DNA of 64,000 bases. Source: Microcyclospora pomicola. Its lineage: Eukaryota; Ascomycota; Dothideomycetes; Capnodiales. The translations under genes and the position numbers were made by a program. The first letter of the stretch is position 1; every line of letters starts with the position of its first letter. The notes under the pieces were generated by a model. It worked only from the letters and a program-made list of their open reading frames with translations, had not been told where the DNA came from and made no database searches. The stretch spans positions 186,001 to 250,000 of the forward strand of contig NHNY01000030.1 of assembly GCA_002786065.1 (NCBI GenBank), written 5' to 3'. Below are positions 8,933 to 20,106 of the stretch, piece after piece.

Positions 8933-10931
8933 TCATCGCCTTACTCTCCATCCGCCACGGCCGATGCGCCAACGCAGAAAGCGAAGCAGCACTTGGTACA
9001 GCAAGATCAAGCTAACCGGGACCACCACTGCCACAGCTAACGCTTTTGAGCTGCTTATGTCTGTAGACGGTAGATGTTCTTTCATGACAGCTCCAAGTTT
9101 GCCTCGATCCAAAGCTCTGCTTATGCCATGCTCACAGAGTTGCCCGTCACGGTCGAGCGCCAATACGCGAAGGAACCGGCTGTTGTGAACGTCTTGAGGG
9201 AGCGAGATTGTAGACTCGAATCCTTGCTTATCTGTTCGGGAAATGTCCTCCCATTCGTTCTGCAGGCCGGATTCTGAAAACTGCAGAAGCCACTCTCGGA
9301 CTTCTGTCGCACCGTTCCAGCTGACGAAGACTTGGTCGCGGCGAACGTTGATCTCTGGAGCGGTCGTTGGAGCACCTATCCAGTCGAATTTGAAAGAGCG
9401 GTAACTCTGGATATCACCCTTCTCCCACGATGTCTTGGCGCCAAAGTGCATGTCGCATAAAATTGCGCCATGGCTATCGAAGGTGGTCGCCACAGCATTC
9501 AGACCAAATCCAAGGAACACTTTCGGGTCCTCCCTATCTGCACCCGGGATGATTTGCACTGATCCTTGAGTCCCGGAGCGAACATTTTCTGAATTACGGA
9601 ACTCCTGAATGATGCGAACTGTGTATTGCGGATTTAAACCATTAATCTTCTCCACCTTCTCTGCATCAAGCTTGCTCAAAGCTGTCTTATCGAAGGCGTC
9701 TGGTACTCCGCGCTGAGTGTCAGATAGGCGGCTCTCTGCTGTCTTTGCATTTCCTGGCGTGGAAAACCGAAGCTCCAGAAGTAATCCACGGGAGTATTCT
9801 TCGCCGTAGACATAGTCGTAGTCCACGGCGGCATTATCGAAAATCGTCAACAAGGTTGAGGTGATGCCGTCCTCAGAAGGCGGGGCATAGATATTGGAAA
9901 AGGCCGAAGAGTCAACAAATCGAGCGTGGTGCTGCCAGGCAAAATTGAGGGCGTGTCCACCACTCAGATCCATAAATTGGTTGGCTTCGCCGCCAAGCGT
10001 CCAGATAGTTTCTTTGGTTCTACCATCCACGTAATAGATGCAATGTGTGTTTCGCGCTGAAATGAGATAGTTCCCTAGCGCATCCACCTGTACAGAATTT
10101 AGATGGAACGGATCGAATGGATTCTCTCGCGTCCCAACATCCACGGTCTCCAAGCTTTGGTATGAAGTGCTCACATTGATGTGGTCGGAGGCTCTCCACT
10201 CAAACAGTAGCTGCTCGGAATCGATATCAATCTCCTGTATCAGGCAGTCCCAGATAGCTTGATTCCACAAGTCATTATACTTTCGACCATGAGGTCTGAG
10301 ATCGAAGCTGGTTATGTGATAGACAATCATCAACGCTGTTCCCTGCGGCGTGATGACCAAATCGTGCAGATCGGCTAACATCTCGTTCCCTGCAGTGATG
10401 GTGCGCACTGTTTCGTACGACTTGTTGAGCTTGTGTGACATCAGCATAAGAGGTTATGAAAGATGGTGCGAAAGACCGTGATGTCCAAGGTGAATGGGGT
10501 CGTCATACCATGTGAAAGTGGCCATGGCCATGACCTCGAATCCTGTCGTCGCCGAGCCAAAATGTGAGATACTCCTGCCCTTTATATTTCTGTACTTTGA
10601 AGTCATAGGCTTGCCCACCAAAGTCATTCGCGAAATGCTGAGCCCAGATCAACGACCCATTGGAGTCCAAGATCATCGGACCAGGATCCTTCACAGACCA
10701 TCCTCGAGGCGTGATGAACGTGTACAATCCATCGTCGCAATGATGAGTCCAGTTCAAAAGGTTGACCACCGGCGCGCGAAGCTTCGATGTAACGAATTTA
10801 TGCACCGGATAGGTGCCATGGATGCCCTTGTCGTCATCGGAGTTGTAATGTACATCCTTCAGCGTGCGCGCCAGATCATCATTAGCGGTACACCATGGAA
10901 TGGCCCAGATGATGAGAAGCAGGAGCTTCAT
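8933..10931 (-). CDS. Arylsulfotransferase-like (ASST family) protein, signal peptide plus C-terminal membrane helix
   Basis: 639 aa from two exons: 10509-10931 and 8933-10429, with a 79-nt intron 10430-10508 (GTATGA...AAG) joining phase 0 between HGHFHM and LNKSYETV. Family: fungal arylsulfotransferase (Arylsulfotran_2), a beta-propeller fold related to bacterial ASST. Visible: signal peptide MKLLLLIIWAIPWCTA, GHGHGHFHM, DLHDL, and the HLNSV...GNYLISARN...WTLGG segment typical of the family. The C-terminus has one membrane helix (SSKALAVAVVVPVSLILLYQ) followed by an Arg-rich tail, suggesting a surface- or vacuole-anchored ectodomain. Start chosen at the Met that opens the signal peptide. It diverges from a Zn2Cys6 regulator across 338 bp. 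Enzyme activity is unproven for fungal members. Confidence 0.85.
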
Positions 10932-11269
10932 AGAGCAGAGTAAAAGCACTCGATGATTGCATGACCAGACGTACAATGCTGAAAGCGAAAGGAGACAAAA
11001 TGCAGGTCATTCGGGCGTCTCCCGATGAGCTCCGCCGACCAACCACAGCGAGGCTGTTCCTACAACCACTCCCAAATCCTACATCTTGGAAGTACAGAAT
11101 CTACTCGCCATGTGCGTAAAGCATCCATGATGTATACCATAAACCAGACAGCTTGGTCCCTGTATAGGATGTGAGAGGTCGAAGGAAAGATCTATCGCCA
11201 TTTCACACTTGAGCTTTTGACAAGGCATGCAGAGTTGCCATATCAGCTGTTCTCCATCGTAAGCCGGCC
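10932..11269. promoter_or_regulatory. Shared divergent promoter, ASST-like / Zn2Cys6 regulator
   Basis: 338 bp separate the two start codons, so both genes are driven from one short region. No clear TATA box was picked out. Shared control, perhaps by the regulator itself, is inference. Confidence 0.5.
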
Positions 11270-12929
11270 ATGGTGTACCGTGGGAAGCTGAGCAAGGCTT
11301 GCAAAGAATGCAGATCACGAAAGACCAGGGTATATTGATGAAGATTGTACGGAACTCATGGCGAAGCCTAGCTGATGATCAGCAGTGTGATACTGCTCGG
11401 CCAAGTTGCTCGCAATGCAGTCGAGCAGGTCGTGCATGTTCTGGGTACCGTGATTTGCATGCATTGCGAGTCTTGGACCAGACCAACTTCGTCAGAATCC
11501 AGCAGTACGGCCCTCACTGCGCCGTGGATTCATTGAAAGCCCCGAAGCATCTGCCGACGGCGACTTCAATGGGACTCAATCCAGCCCGCACATTCCTGCA
11601 ACCACTGGAAGTGTTGCATTCCGCGGCACCTGTAGTATTCTACGCGGAGCTGCTGAACACTGGCACTACTTGGACCAAAAATGATCTGCAGTGGATAGCA
11701 TCAGTGTATAGCAAGGCAGAGCCGAATGGAACGCTGGCGGACATGGTGTCTGCTCTGGGAATCGTAGCATTCGCGCGAAAGCATAAAGATCAATCAATGA
11801 TGCGGCCAGCTGCCCAGAAGTACGCTCGAGCACTTCGACGCACCAGTGCAGCTCTCGTAGACCCTGATACTGCTGCGTCGGATGAAACTCTCGCAACGGT
11901 GTGGTTGCTGTCATTACATGATGTGAGCATTTCCCTAGACCTGGAGGAGCATTCATCGACTCACACTCTGTTGGGACATAGTCCATCCTACAAGACTCAA
12001 CACAACCTCATGGCGGACCATCAGTACATCTTGAAGGAGCTGTCAGACTGCTCCGACTTCGGGGCGCTGGTCAGTTCCGCTCGTTTCGCGGCAAATGCAT
12101 GTTTGCTCGTCTTTTCTCCATGTTCGTGAGTCTTCTACTCAGATTATTTGGGGTCTCGGGATGCTGAGCGATGTAGGCCATGGACTATCTTCAGTGCAAC
12201 AAAGCAATCCCGCAGGACCTCCTGGAACTCATGGAAGCCAATAGCGAGCATCAAATGCCAGAAGTGCAAGCACAGTGGGAGCTTCTCAGACTTGCTAGCC
12301 GACTTTGCACTCTTTCCTCCGCAGAGTACAACGTCCATGTTCAGGATATGCGCGAGAAACATAAAGCACTGGTGGACCTTGATAACGAGCTGACAGTGTG
12401 GTCGGCAACCTTGTGCGGAAGATACGCCTTCTCTCGCGTGACTGCAACGGATTCTGCCTACCCACAAGAGTATGATGTTCACAGCAGCCATATCTCTGCT
12501 GTGATCATCAACGAGTATCGTCGGATCCGCATTCATGTGAATGAACACATCCTACGTTTTGCAGAGCTCATCACGTACAGCAGTCGCACCACACCCGACG
12601 ATGATATCACTATATCGAAGGAGCGAGCTCTGAAAACCCTGTCAGAACAAGCCGTGGCGATCGCGTACAGCGTTCCCTTCTTCCTCGAGACGAGTGTCTG
12701 GGCTCGAGACGGGACAGAGAGGGGCAGCAGCGACTTCACCATGTATGGCGGATGCGCAATTATCACGCCACTTTCACTCGCGGCCAATGAAGAATGGGTC
12801 ACTCCTGAGATGTACAAATGGATGCTTGGACAAATCGACAGAATCACCAAACGAACTGGGATCAGGAGAAGTGGCCAATATCAGCCTTTGATACCAGCTG
12901 CACAGCAGGCGACGACTACATCGACCTGA
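11270..12929 (+). CDS. Zn2Cys6 transcription factor with Fungal_trans_2 domain
   Basis: 497 aa over four exons: 11270-11329, 11386-11922, 11982-12125, 12177-12929; introns of 56, 59 and 51 nt, all GT-AG and all phase 0. The first intron falls inside the zinc cluster: CKECRSRKTR joins CDTARPSCSQCSRAGRAC, giving the spacing C-x2-C-x6-C-x6-C-x2-C-x6-C. Exon 3 encodes VHLEGAVRLLRLRG followed by GKCMFARLFSMF, the signature region of Fungal_trans_2 (PF11951), and joins AMDYLQCNKAIP in exon 4. Reading straight through without the second intron gives another frame that ends early. A nuclear DNA-binding regulator; the target is unknown, but the adjacent divergent sulfotransferase-like gene is the natural candidate. 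Confidence 0.88.
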
Positions 12930-13543
12930 CACATCATACCGTTTCCGATGCGTGACAAGCAGCGCGGTACAAGTGGTGTGGCCAACAGGGCATGTCTCAC
13001 ATCTCCGAGCGGTGCGGACATGGTTTGGCACCTGGCCTTAGCCAGCCATGACAGTGTGCTTCAATTTGCCAACCGGCTCAACTTGATCGGCTAGACACAT
13101 TCACGGCCAATGCCGGGATAGCAGCTTGCGAGTTTGTCATGGCAGAGCAGGATCAGTTGGTGTCACCATTAATGTTGTGTCACTGACACTGTTGAATTCG
13201 TTGGGGCTGCCGAAGCTCAATTCCACAGCCAAGCACAGAAACACGAAGACAGACCTTTGCATGCCCTCTGCTGGGATCGCTTTCCATGCAAAGTTTGCCG
13301 AGCGAGATGCACCACGCGGACAGGATTTTGCACCGCTCAGCGAGGAGAGCAATTCTGACCTGAAAGATCACTGTCACGTAAAGATTACTGCAGCTCTTAG
13401 TCATGCGCAGTATTTGCGAACGTCTACTACCGAGCAATCCGGTGGTGATCAATTTTGTCTGTTCTGGATCTTGTAGCTCGTAAGTCCATGGATTTCGGTT
13501 GTTCCATGTTCTTACCGCTGACGACAAGTAGCGCACTCGGCCG
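12930..13543. other. Intergenic, convergent
   Basis: Between the regulator's stop and the orphan minus-strand ORF. Minus frames at 13137-13593 could be further exons of the orphan gene, but I could not join them with good splice sites. Confidence 0.4.
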
Positions 13544-13924
13544 TCACCATGACTGGATTTTCTGGCCAAAGGGACAGAATTTCGATCGCACAATCGAACT
13601 TGGAGGCTTCACGCTTGTGCATACAGGCGGCGCAGGTATAAAGCACAAGAATATTCTTCCGAACTGTAGACTGGAATCAGAACGCGAATTACTCAGCAGC
13701 GCGATCGGCCAGAAGTCCCAGAGTTGTGTGTGGGCCTCTAGGCGCAGAAGCTCGAGATGATCAAGCCAGGAGTCACAGCTGTTGAGAACAAGTAGAAACG
13801 ACTCCACTGCACTTGTCATGGTCGTCGATTGTCGGTTTACCTCAAGCAAACGCGCTTGTAATTGCGTTAGGTCAGGAATAGGTATGGAAAGACTGGAGAT
13901 GCTGTTCTCCACGGTCGATGCCAT
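13544..13924 (-). CDS. Orphan small protein, model uncertain
   Basis: 126-codon frame starting MASTVENSISSLSIPIPDL. The first ~75 residues are coding-like, Leu-rich and helical, with DLTQLQARLLEVN and a segment around SWLDHLELLRLEAHTQLW, suggesting a small coiled-coil subunit. The remainder looks less like protein, so a downstream intron may have been missed and the real 3' end may lie nearer 13100-13500. It shares a 384-bp divergent promoter with Rad9/Crb2. I do not recognise the family; size and helical character are compatible with a kinetochore or adaptor subunit, but nothing specific supports that. Confidence 0.35.
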   Translation of the reverse strand: MASTVENSISSLSIPIPDLTQLQARLLEVNRQSTTMTSAVESFLLVLNSCDSWLDHLELLRLEAHTQLWDFWPIALLSNSRSDSSLQFGRIFLCFIPAPPVCTSVKPPSSIVRSKFCPFGQKIQSW

Positions 13925-14079
13925 CGTCAACCTCGCGCATTGCGACTAACCCTCGCACTCGTTGCCCAAGCTCATATGCGTGATAATTGCGAGATCAGCG
14001 CGGGGTGGCGCGAAAGTGCCTTGGAACTGACGCGTACTCACGTGACTTGGCTTGAGCACTTGACGATTCAGCAACACGT

Positions 14080-14103
14080 TCACTTCACTTCACTTCACTT
14101 CAC
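14080..14103 (+). repeat. (CTTCA)n pentanucleotide microsatellite
   Basis: About five copies of TTCAC/CTTCA, about 205 bp upstream of the chosen Rad9/Crb2 start, within the divergent promoter or 5' UTR. Confidence 0.7.
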
Positions 14104-14308
14104 CGACTACACACTCGCTCAGAACCCACATTCACGGCAAGAGATACACGATGCGCATCAGGGTGCCGTCGTACAGATCGAGGCATGTATTGAAGATGCG
14201 CACGATATAGCAGAGTCGACACGCGCAGCTCATCAAACGATATCTTCCGCGAAACATATGAGAAAATTGCCAGCTCTGCAGTCTTCAAATACAGCACCCG
14301 GCGCGATC

Positions 14309-17300
14309 ATGGACACTATGCTGTCGCAGCCAATATCACAAGGTCCCGCGAAGATCTTGATGAGGGCTGAATCATCTCCAGGGTTTCTTGGTGGGGACAC
14401 TCAGCCGATGGATACTCAAGTTTATAGGGACTACACCACGAGCATGATCAACCTGAAGCCGACCGACCGAACGCCAGTCAAATCGAATGTGGAACCTATT
14501 GATATGCTGTCCCTGCGTACTGGCACGACTGAGCGGTCTCCGCATACCTACACGGAAGGCGATACGGGCTTTGTTGACCTTGCACGGGACTGGCAGCCTG
14601 CTTCGCCGACCGCAAGATCGCAAGGATCTGTTGAGATGGATGAGTTGCTAGAAGATGACAGCCCACAGACGCAATTTCAGATGCCAGAAGTGCCGTCTAG
14701 AGCATCGATGCCGAGGACACCCTTGATGGCTGGCAACAAGCATGACCGCAGCGGCAATATCCTGACTTCGGAGCCTAGCACAAGCAGAAAAGTGGCTGGT
14801 TTCTCGCAGCTCTTCGGTGGCCATACCACAAACGGTCCATTGCTTAGCGCGACACAGCTGTTTGAGCAGACACAGGCGCCGTCCTCACCGATGCCAGGCG
14901 CACCGCGCTCTGACCCTGTTGTATCTCGACCATCACCCAACATCAATCAGGCCTTTGGTATGTCCTCGCCCACGGCGCCAGCAACCTCCCCTTTCATCGC
15001 AACACACAGTCGGCCTGCAAGCCATGCACGAGAGCCGAGGGATAAGTACACCAGTACGCGAGAGTCACAAAGGAGCAAGCGTGAACAAGGGGCGCTACAG
15101 CACAGATCGAGCGATGCTGCAGGTGGGCCAGACGAGAGAACGACAGACGTGGAAGAAGATGACGAGCACGACGGTGGTGATGAAGACGAGGATAGCCTGC
15201 GTCGCAAGTATGAGCAACGCCGGTCAAGAAAGTTGCTAAGCGAACAAGCTCAGAGCGACTGGGCGAGACTTCGAGCCCCATCAAGACTGGGTTCTAGGCC
15301 TGTGTCAGCTAGTAAGCCTGTGTCAAGGACCACAATTGACTTGGTGACACCAGCGCGGCACGCAGTGGTAGAGTTCGACGTTCCTAGCAGCGATGGTGCG
15401 GTCGACGCCGACATGTCTGATGCAGATGAGGATGTTGGACATTTTGATTCAGGTGAAGGAGCAGCAGATGATAGTGAAGAGACATCAGCTGACATCAATG
15501 ATGGTGACGATACCTACGATGAACTTGGGCAAACCGTGCTTAGGAGCCAAGGTTTCGGCGAAGCAGGAGACGGGGAGCCTGTGGACGGACAGATCGACCA
15601 GGACATGACAAGGATGGCTTGTTCAGACGCTGAGCTGGAGTTGCAACAGCATCACAGGAGAACAGAGCCTGCAGTAAGGGAGTCGGACGAAGAAGCTGTA
15701 GACGAATCTTCTGGTAGGATGAACACACAGCGTTCGGCCATTGCAAATTCGCAGACCGACCAGCACCGACTGCCTCGCCCATCAGTAGCGAGGAATTTAT
15801 CGGTGCCATCGCCCGGAAGCTCATACGTTGTGCCAGGATCACAATACGCAGGAAAGACCAGCGAAGAGCAGGCCCCATACTCCTCCAGTCAGTGGAAGAA
15901 GAGTTCCAAGGAATCCAATACCAAGACCGATTTCGAGACTGTCCCGAGTAGTCCTCCTGTGCCAGCAGAAAACAGCACTTTGCCAGAAGGATCGGCATCC
16001 TCCCCTCGTGGTTTTTCAAGAGATTGCGAGATTAGACAACTAGACGCCGTGCAGCATGAAATCCCCGAAAGCGATCTTCCAGAGGCGACATATGGACAAT
16101 CCGATGTGGGTGATGTTCAAGCTCAGTCCAACAATGCCGTGCAAGCTCCCTTTTCGACAGCTCGAACGCATATCTCTATGATGCCTCCCTCGCAGGGAAG
16201 GGAGCCTTGCCTGAAGTCACCCGTCAAGACGCTGGCCAGCCAAAGGAGCGGAGTCTTTTCCCCATCACCACGGCGAGCGGCCGGTGTTCGACACTTTGCT
16301 GACATTGTTGGAGCGGAGGCGTCACAACCACAAGGTAGTGCAGAGACTGATCTTGATGTCGATGGTCTCCTTGGCAATGTTATCACGGATGAGGACCAGC
16401 ATCTTATGGAAGTGTTGAGTAGCACAGGAAATGAGCGCATACCCAAGAGGCGCAAGCTTCTTGCTGACGTACGTGCTGAAGACTTACCAATCAACATCGC
16501 TGAAAGACCCACCGCGCCTGTAGCTCCTGATCGAGTGAACGGTGTTGAGATTCAAGCTGGTAGAGATGACCACGCCATCTGCGCCGTTGAGCTCGAGGAA
16601 CCTCATTCGAATAGCAGAGGTCAAGCACCTTCAGTTCTTCGGGACAGTCCTAGCAAGGCCAACGAGGCGCCCTCGAATAGGCCAGCTGATGCCGGTGCTC
16701 CAACCGGAACACAAGACAGTGTTAAGAAGAGGGAAGCCGCTGGCGCAAATGCGGTATCGCAACTCCTTGCATCGAGCAGAGCAGAACCGGCTGTAGATGC
16801 CAAACGGTCTTCCACAAAAGCGGAGAGAAGTAAGCTTCGCAGCGCCGTTAAGAAACCCACATCCGCTGGCAGGAAGTCCAAGATGAGCAACCGCATCGGC
16901 AGAACGACTGCTAAAGCAAGGATGACGCTAGACACGCCTGAGCAAGATGAGCAAGCCGCAAAAAGGACCGCACCTGAACCAGAAGTGACGGACACAAGTG
17001 TTACAGCTCCAGTGATCGAAGAAGACGCTATGCATTCAGAGGAACTCACCATGACTGCGCCGAATCGCATTTTTGCGTTCTTCCCAGGACAGGCGGCGAG
17101 ATATAGCAACTACTATCCTGCAACATGGCTTAGTATGGCTGCAGACGGTCACAGCTACAGAGTTCGTTTTGACGATGACACCATCACGAATGTACCTCCC
17201 GACCAAGTTTGCCGCTTGGCTGTGCATGTTGGTGACTCAATAAGGGAGCTACATCTGGATAGCTTTGTTCAGACTTGTACTGTGAAGGATCATGGACCTG

Positions 17301-18583
17301 TTGCTCGGACTGACGAGGAGCGCGCTCTTGGGACCGATCAGTATGGACGCACTTTACTCAAAGTACACGCAAAACCTGCTGCTGGTCGTACCAGCATGTC
17401 TGCCAGAAGCACAGATACCGCGAAGCAGCCAGATGTTCAGGATATCCTGATAACGAACATCTACGTTACTCGGAATATGTGGCCACACTTCAAGGATCGT
17501 ACCTTCACACCCCCGGAGGCCGACAACGTCCTCGTGGACAGAGCTGAAACACCACTTTCTGCAATGCGGCTTTCTGATGATGGTACACCGACTTCGAGGA
17601 CCCGTCGTGCTGGAGTTGGTGCTGGAAATATGATTGTCGTGCCAGGAATTCGTGACGGATCTGTGACGTCTATGTCTAGCCGGGGCACAGATACTCTCTT
17701 TGCGAACATGGCGTTCGCGCTCTCATTCGGCAAGAATGATGGCGAGAAGAAGAGCATCACACAGCACATTCAGCGCAACGGCGGTTTCATCCTAGAGGAC
17801 GAGTTTGACTGTCTGTTCGACATCCCTGATTGCGAAGTATCTGCTGGCGCCGTTTCGACCACCGAGGGATCCACTGAAGGCAAAGACGCTGCTGGCAGGA
17901 ATAATCTGAGACTCAAGTCGCAGTATCAGAATTTGGGCTTCGTTGCGCTAATTACTGATGGCTACAGCCGCCGTGCAAAGTATGTACAAGCTCTGTCGCT
18001 TGGGCTCCCAACTTTGAGCAGCCGCTGGATCCACGACTCAGTTAATCCAGCCAAGAACTCTTCTCTTCACTCCATTCATGTCATCACATTAGACTGGGCG
18101 AAATACCTCCTGCCTGCCGGTGAATCAGCCTATCTTGGCAACGTCGTGCGCTCACGCACAATCCCCCTATACGCTGCAGCCGGTGCAAAATTAGCAGAAA
18201 CTATTGCCAACCGCGACAATCTGCTAGGCACATCTGGCGTGCTTCTCGTCATTCCCCGGAAGGGCGCAGGCAACAAAGCACTCTGGCAGCGTCACAAGCA
18301 GTTCGCTTTCCTCACACTCGCGTTAGGAGCCGGCGCTGTCCGCCGCATCGATGATCTTGTTGAAGCCAGGACCTTGATCAGACAAGAGCCTGAGAAGTGG
18401 AAGTGGGTGTATGTTGATGGCGATATCACCGCGGCTCAATGGCAACTAAGCGGCAAGAAAGGCGCGAAACCCAAGACGAAAAGCAAAGCGGAGTCTGCAT
18501 CTTGCGCGAGTGGCAATGGCTTCATGGTTGTAGGCGATGAGTTCGTGATCCAGAGTCTGATCTTGGGTGCGCTTGTGGATTGA
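14309..18583 (+). CDS. RAD9: DNA-damage checkpoint mediator Rad9/Crb2 (53BP1-like)
   Basis: 1424 aa, single exon. Nuclear adaptor that binds modified histones at damage sites and passes the ATM/ATR-type signal to the effector kinase. Visible: N-terminal SQ/TQ sites (LSQP, GDTQPMDTQ), a long low-complexity Ser/Thr/Asp/Glu-rich middle, a Tudor-like segment near residues 916-985 (NRIFAFFPGQAARYSNYYPA, then YRVRFDDDT), and two C-terminal BRCT repeats from about 1127 to the end; the first includes a long linker and WIHDSV, the BRCT Trp motif. The frame is open upstream with earlier ATGs at 13976 and about 14249, but the residues there look non-coding; MDTMLSQP at 14309 is the likeliest start. Length is typical for filamentous fungi. 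Confidence 0.88.
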   Translation: MDTMLSQPISQGPAKILMRAESSPGFLGGDTQPMDTQVYRDYTTSMINLKPTDRTPVKSNVEPIDMLSLRTGTTERSPHTYTEGDTGFVDLARDWQPASPTARSQGSVEMDELLEDDSPQTQFQMPEVPSRASMPRTPLMAGNKHDRSGNILTSEPSTSRKVAGFSQLFGGHTTNGPLLSATQLFEQTQAPSSPMPGAPRSDPVVSRPSPNINQAFGMSSPTAPATSPFIATHSRPASHAREPRDKYTSTRESQRSKREQGALQHRSSDAAGGPDERTTDVEEDDEHDGGDEDEDSLRRKYEQRRSRKLLSEQAQSDWARLRAPSRLGSRPVSASKPVSRTTIDLVTPARHAVVEFDVPSSDGAVDADMSDADEDVGHFDSGEGAADDSEETSADINDGDDTYDELGQTVLRSQGFGEAGDGEPVDGQIDQDMTRMACSDAELELQQHHRRTEPAVRESDEEAVDESSGRMNTQRSAIANSQTDQHRLPRPSVARNLSVPSPGSSYVVPGSQYAGKTSEEQAPYSSSQWKKSSKESNTKTDFETVPSSPPVPAENSTLPEGSASSPRGFSRDCEIRQLDAVQHEIPESDLPEATYGQSDVGDVQAQSNNAVQAPFSTARTHISMMPPSQGREPCLKSPVKTLASQRSGVFSPSPRRAAGVRHFADIVGAEASQPQGSAETDLDVDGLLGNVITDEDQHLMEVLSSTGNERIPKRRKLLADVRAEDLPINIAERPTAPVAPDRVNGVEIQAGRDDHAICAVELEEPHSNSRGQAPSVLRDSPSKANEAPSNRPADAGAPTGTQDSVKKREAAGANAVSQLLASSRAEPAVDAKRSSTKAERSKLRSAVKKPTSAGRKSKMSNRIGRTTAKARMTLDTPEQDEQAAKRTAPEPEVTDTSVTAPVIEEDAMHSEELTMTAPNRIFAFFPGQAARYSNYYPATWLSMAADGHSYRVRFDDDTITNVPPDQVCRLAVHVGDSIRELHLDSFVQTCTVKDHGPVARTDEERALGTDQYGRTLLKVHAKPAAGRTSMSARSTDTAKQPDVQDILITNIYVTRNMWPHFKDRTFTPPEADNVLVDRAETPLSAMRLSDDGTPTSRTRRAGVGAGNMIVVPGIRDGSVTSMSSRGTDTLFANMAFALSFGKNDGEKKSITQHIQRNGGFILEDEFDCLFDIPDCEVSAGAVSTTEGSTEGKDAAGRNNLRLKSQYQNLGFVALITDGYSRRAKYVQALSLGLPTLSSRWIHDSVNPAKNSSLHSIHVITLDWAKYLLPAGESAYLGNVVRSRTIPLYAAAGAKLAETIANRDNLLGTSGVLLVIPRKGAGNKALWQRHKQFAFLTLALGAGAVRRIDDLVEARTLIRQEPEKWKWVYVDGDITAAQWQLSGKKGAKPKTKSKAESASCASGNGFMVVGDEFVIQSLILGALVD

Positions 18584-18885
18584 ACTGGAACAGATAGGAT
18601 ATTTCGCCTTCGAGACGCTAGGTGCTGCACTTTGTAGATATGATTTGGTCGGCCAGGTTATGCTATCGCCCCCTGGATACAGGCCAACTAGGTGGAGGGA
18701 TGCTTTGCGAGATAGCATGATAATGATACACGATCACAACAACATGAAAATGTTTCGTGAGGTCTGACATAAGCACTAAACGTGCTCTTGATAGTGGTGG
18801 TTGATAGGAGAAGATCAAGCTCAGCAATACTTTGCGCCTCGCTCGTCTTCTCTAGTGTACAAATATATTTCAACAAAAGGTCCTT
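18584..18885. other. Intergenic between convergent genes
   Basis: 302 bp between the Rad9/Crb2 stop and the mL57 stop. Nothing identified beyond A/T-rich 3'-end sequence. Confidence 0.6.
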
Positions 18886-19764
18886 CTATCTAAATCCTAG
18901 AGGATGGAGAATCCTCTCTCGCACCACTCTTGCCGCGCTCGCTCCTCCTTTGTGCAATGCCACAGCCCCGACAATACTGTACAGTGTGTGCACCAGCACC
19001 GTATCCTCGCCACTGCCTCGCAGATCATCCGTCTTTCTCGGCTTCCACCGCACCACCTGTCTCAGGCCGTATCCAGCTGCCAGCTGCGCTAATCTCCTCT
19101 TCTGAAGGACGTCGCTCCTCGCCAGTGGGGTTACACTCTCGATGTTCTCTAATGCTTCATGCCGGAAGACGTGGTTTGCGGGCGGAGTGGGCGGCGCAGG
19201 CCCGGGAAACCGCATCAACGCGAGCGAGGTCTGGAGATCGACGATACGCTTGCCGAGGAATGCAAGGCGGTCGCTGTTGCCCATTGCGCCGTGCTCGAAG
19301 GATTTATGTGTAATTGCTAGCCACTGTTGAAGAGTGAGAGGTCAGTATGGGGGTTTCCTACTATGCTGATTTGTGGCGATCGCTTGGACGATCTTTGCGC
19401 CGTACCGAGAAGAACACACCTTGATCTCGTCCGGCAGACAAGTCCTGCCATGGGTGACGCCCGATGATCGATGGAGGAACTTGTCGTACATCTCATCCAC
19501 GGGTTCTTGCTCGGTGTTGACCTTCCAGACTGGTCCTGCGGGTTCAGGCCGTAAACGGACCGGCATGCGCATGCGATGAGGGACTTTCATCCATCGTGGG
19601 AGATCTTCCGGCGCAGGCGTTGCATCTCTGGTGCGCTGTGGACGGGCGGCGGACGACGAGATCGCCCGGCTCTGGACAAAGGAGGGTGATGCCAATGAGG
19701 ATGATGGCTTGGCGAGCGATTTGCAGCAGTTCGCGCAGATGAACGGCGTTCGTGACGGGGCCAT
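18886..19764 (-). CDS. MRPL15: Mitochondrial ribosomal protein mL57 (MRPL15-like, RNase III fold)
   Basis: 260 aa, two exons: 19420-19764 and 18886-19323; a 96-nt intron (GTGTGT...ACAG) joins LPDEIK to WLAITHKSFEHG in phase 0. The N-terminus has a Ser/Arg-rich mitochondrial presequence. The second exon has the RNase III-like core ITHKSFEHGAMGNSDRLAFL followed by GKR, but lacks the catalytic acidic signature ERLEFLGD, as expected for the structural mL57/mL44 group. Size matches yeast MRPL15 (about 253 aa). mL44 is the alternative but is usually larger. Its start diverges from RTT109 across 342 bp. Confidence 0.75.
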
Positions 19765-20106
19765 TGCTGCGCAGGTCTGACTGAAACGATAAATGAACGT
19801 AGCTGTGATAAAAGTGCAGCGAGGTTGAAGTCCCGCAAGGAGATGTCCAGCTTTCAGCCAATCAGCGCTTGGCCGACATCTGTACGGTCAATGTCGCGTG
19901 GCTGCGCGCGTTGGGCGCCGTTCATTGTGGTGATACTTGTCTTCATTGCCACATTGGAATATCGAAATATTTGTAAATATCACTTCGGCAGCGATGAGTT
20001 TATGAGCTACTTGGTGTACGCTGTTTTGGAGTGTAATGTGTGTATGTGCTCACGGAGCCGGGACGAGGAGTTCAGATCACCATAAACCAGCCCAAGCGTT
20101 GATATA
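19765..20106. promoter_or_regulatory. Divergent promoter mL57 / RTT109
   Basis: 342 bp holding both start regions; no further element identified. Confidence 0.5.
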
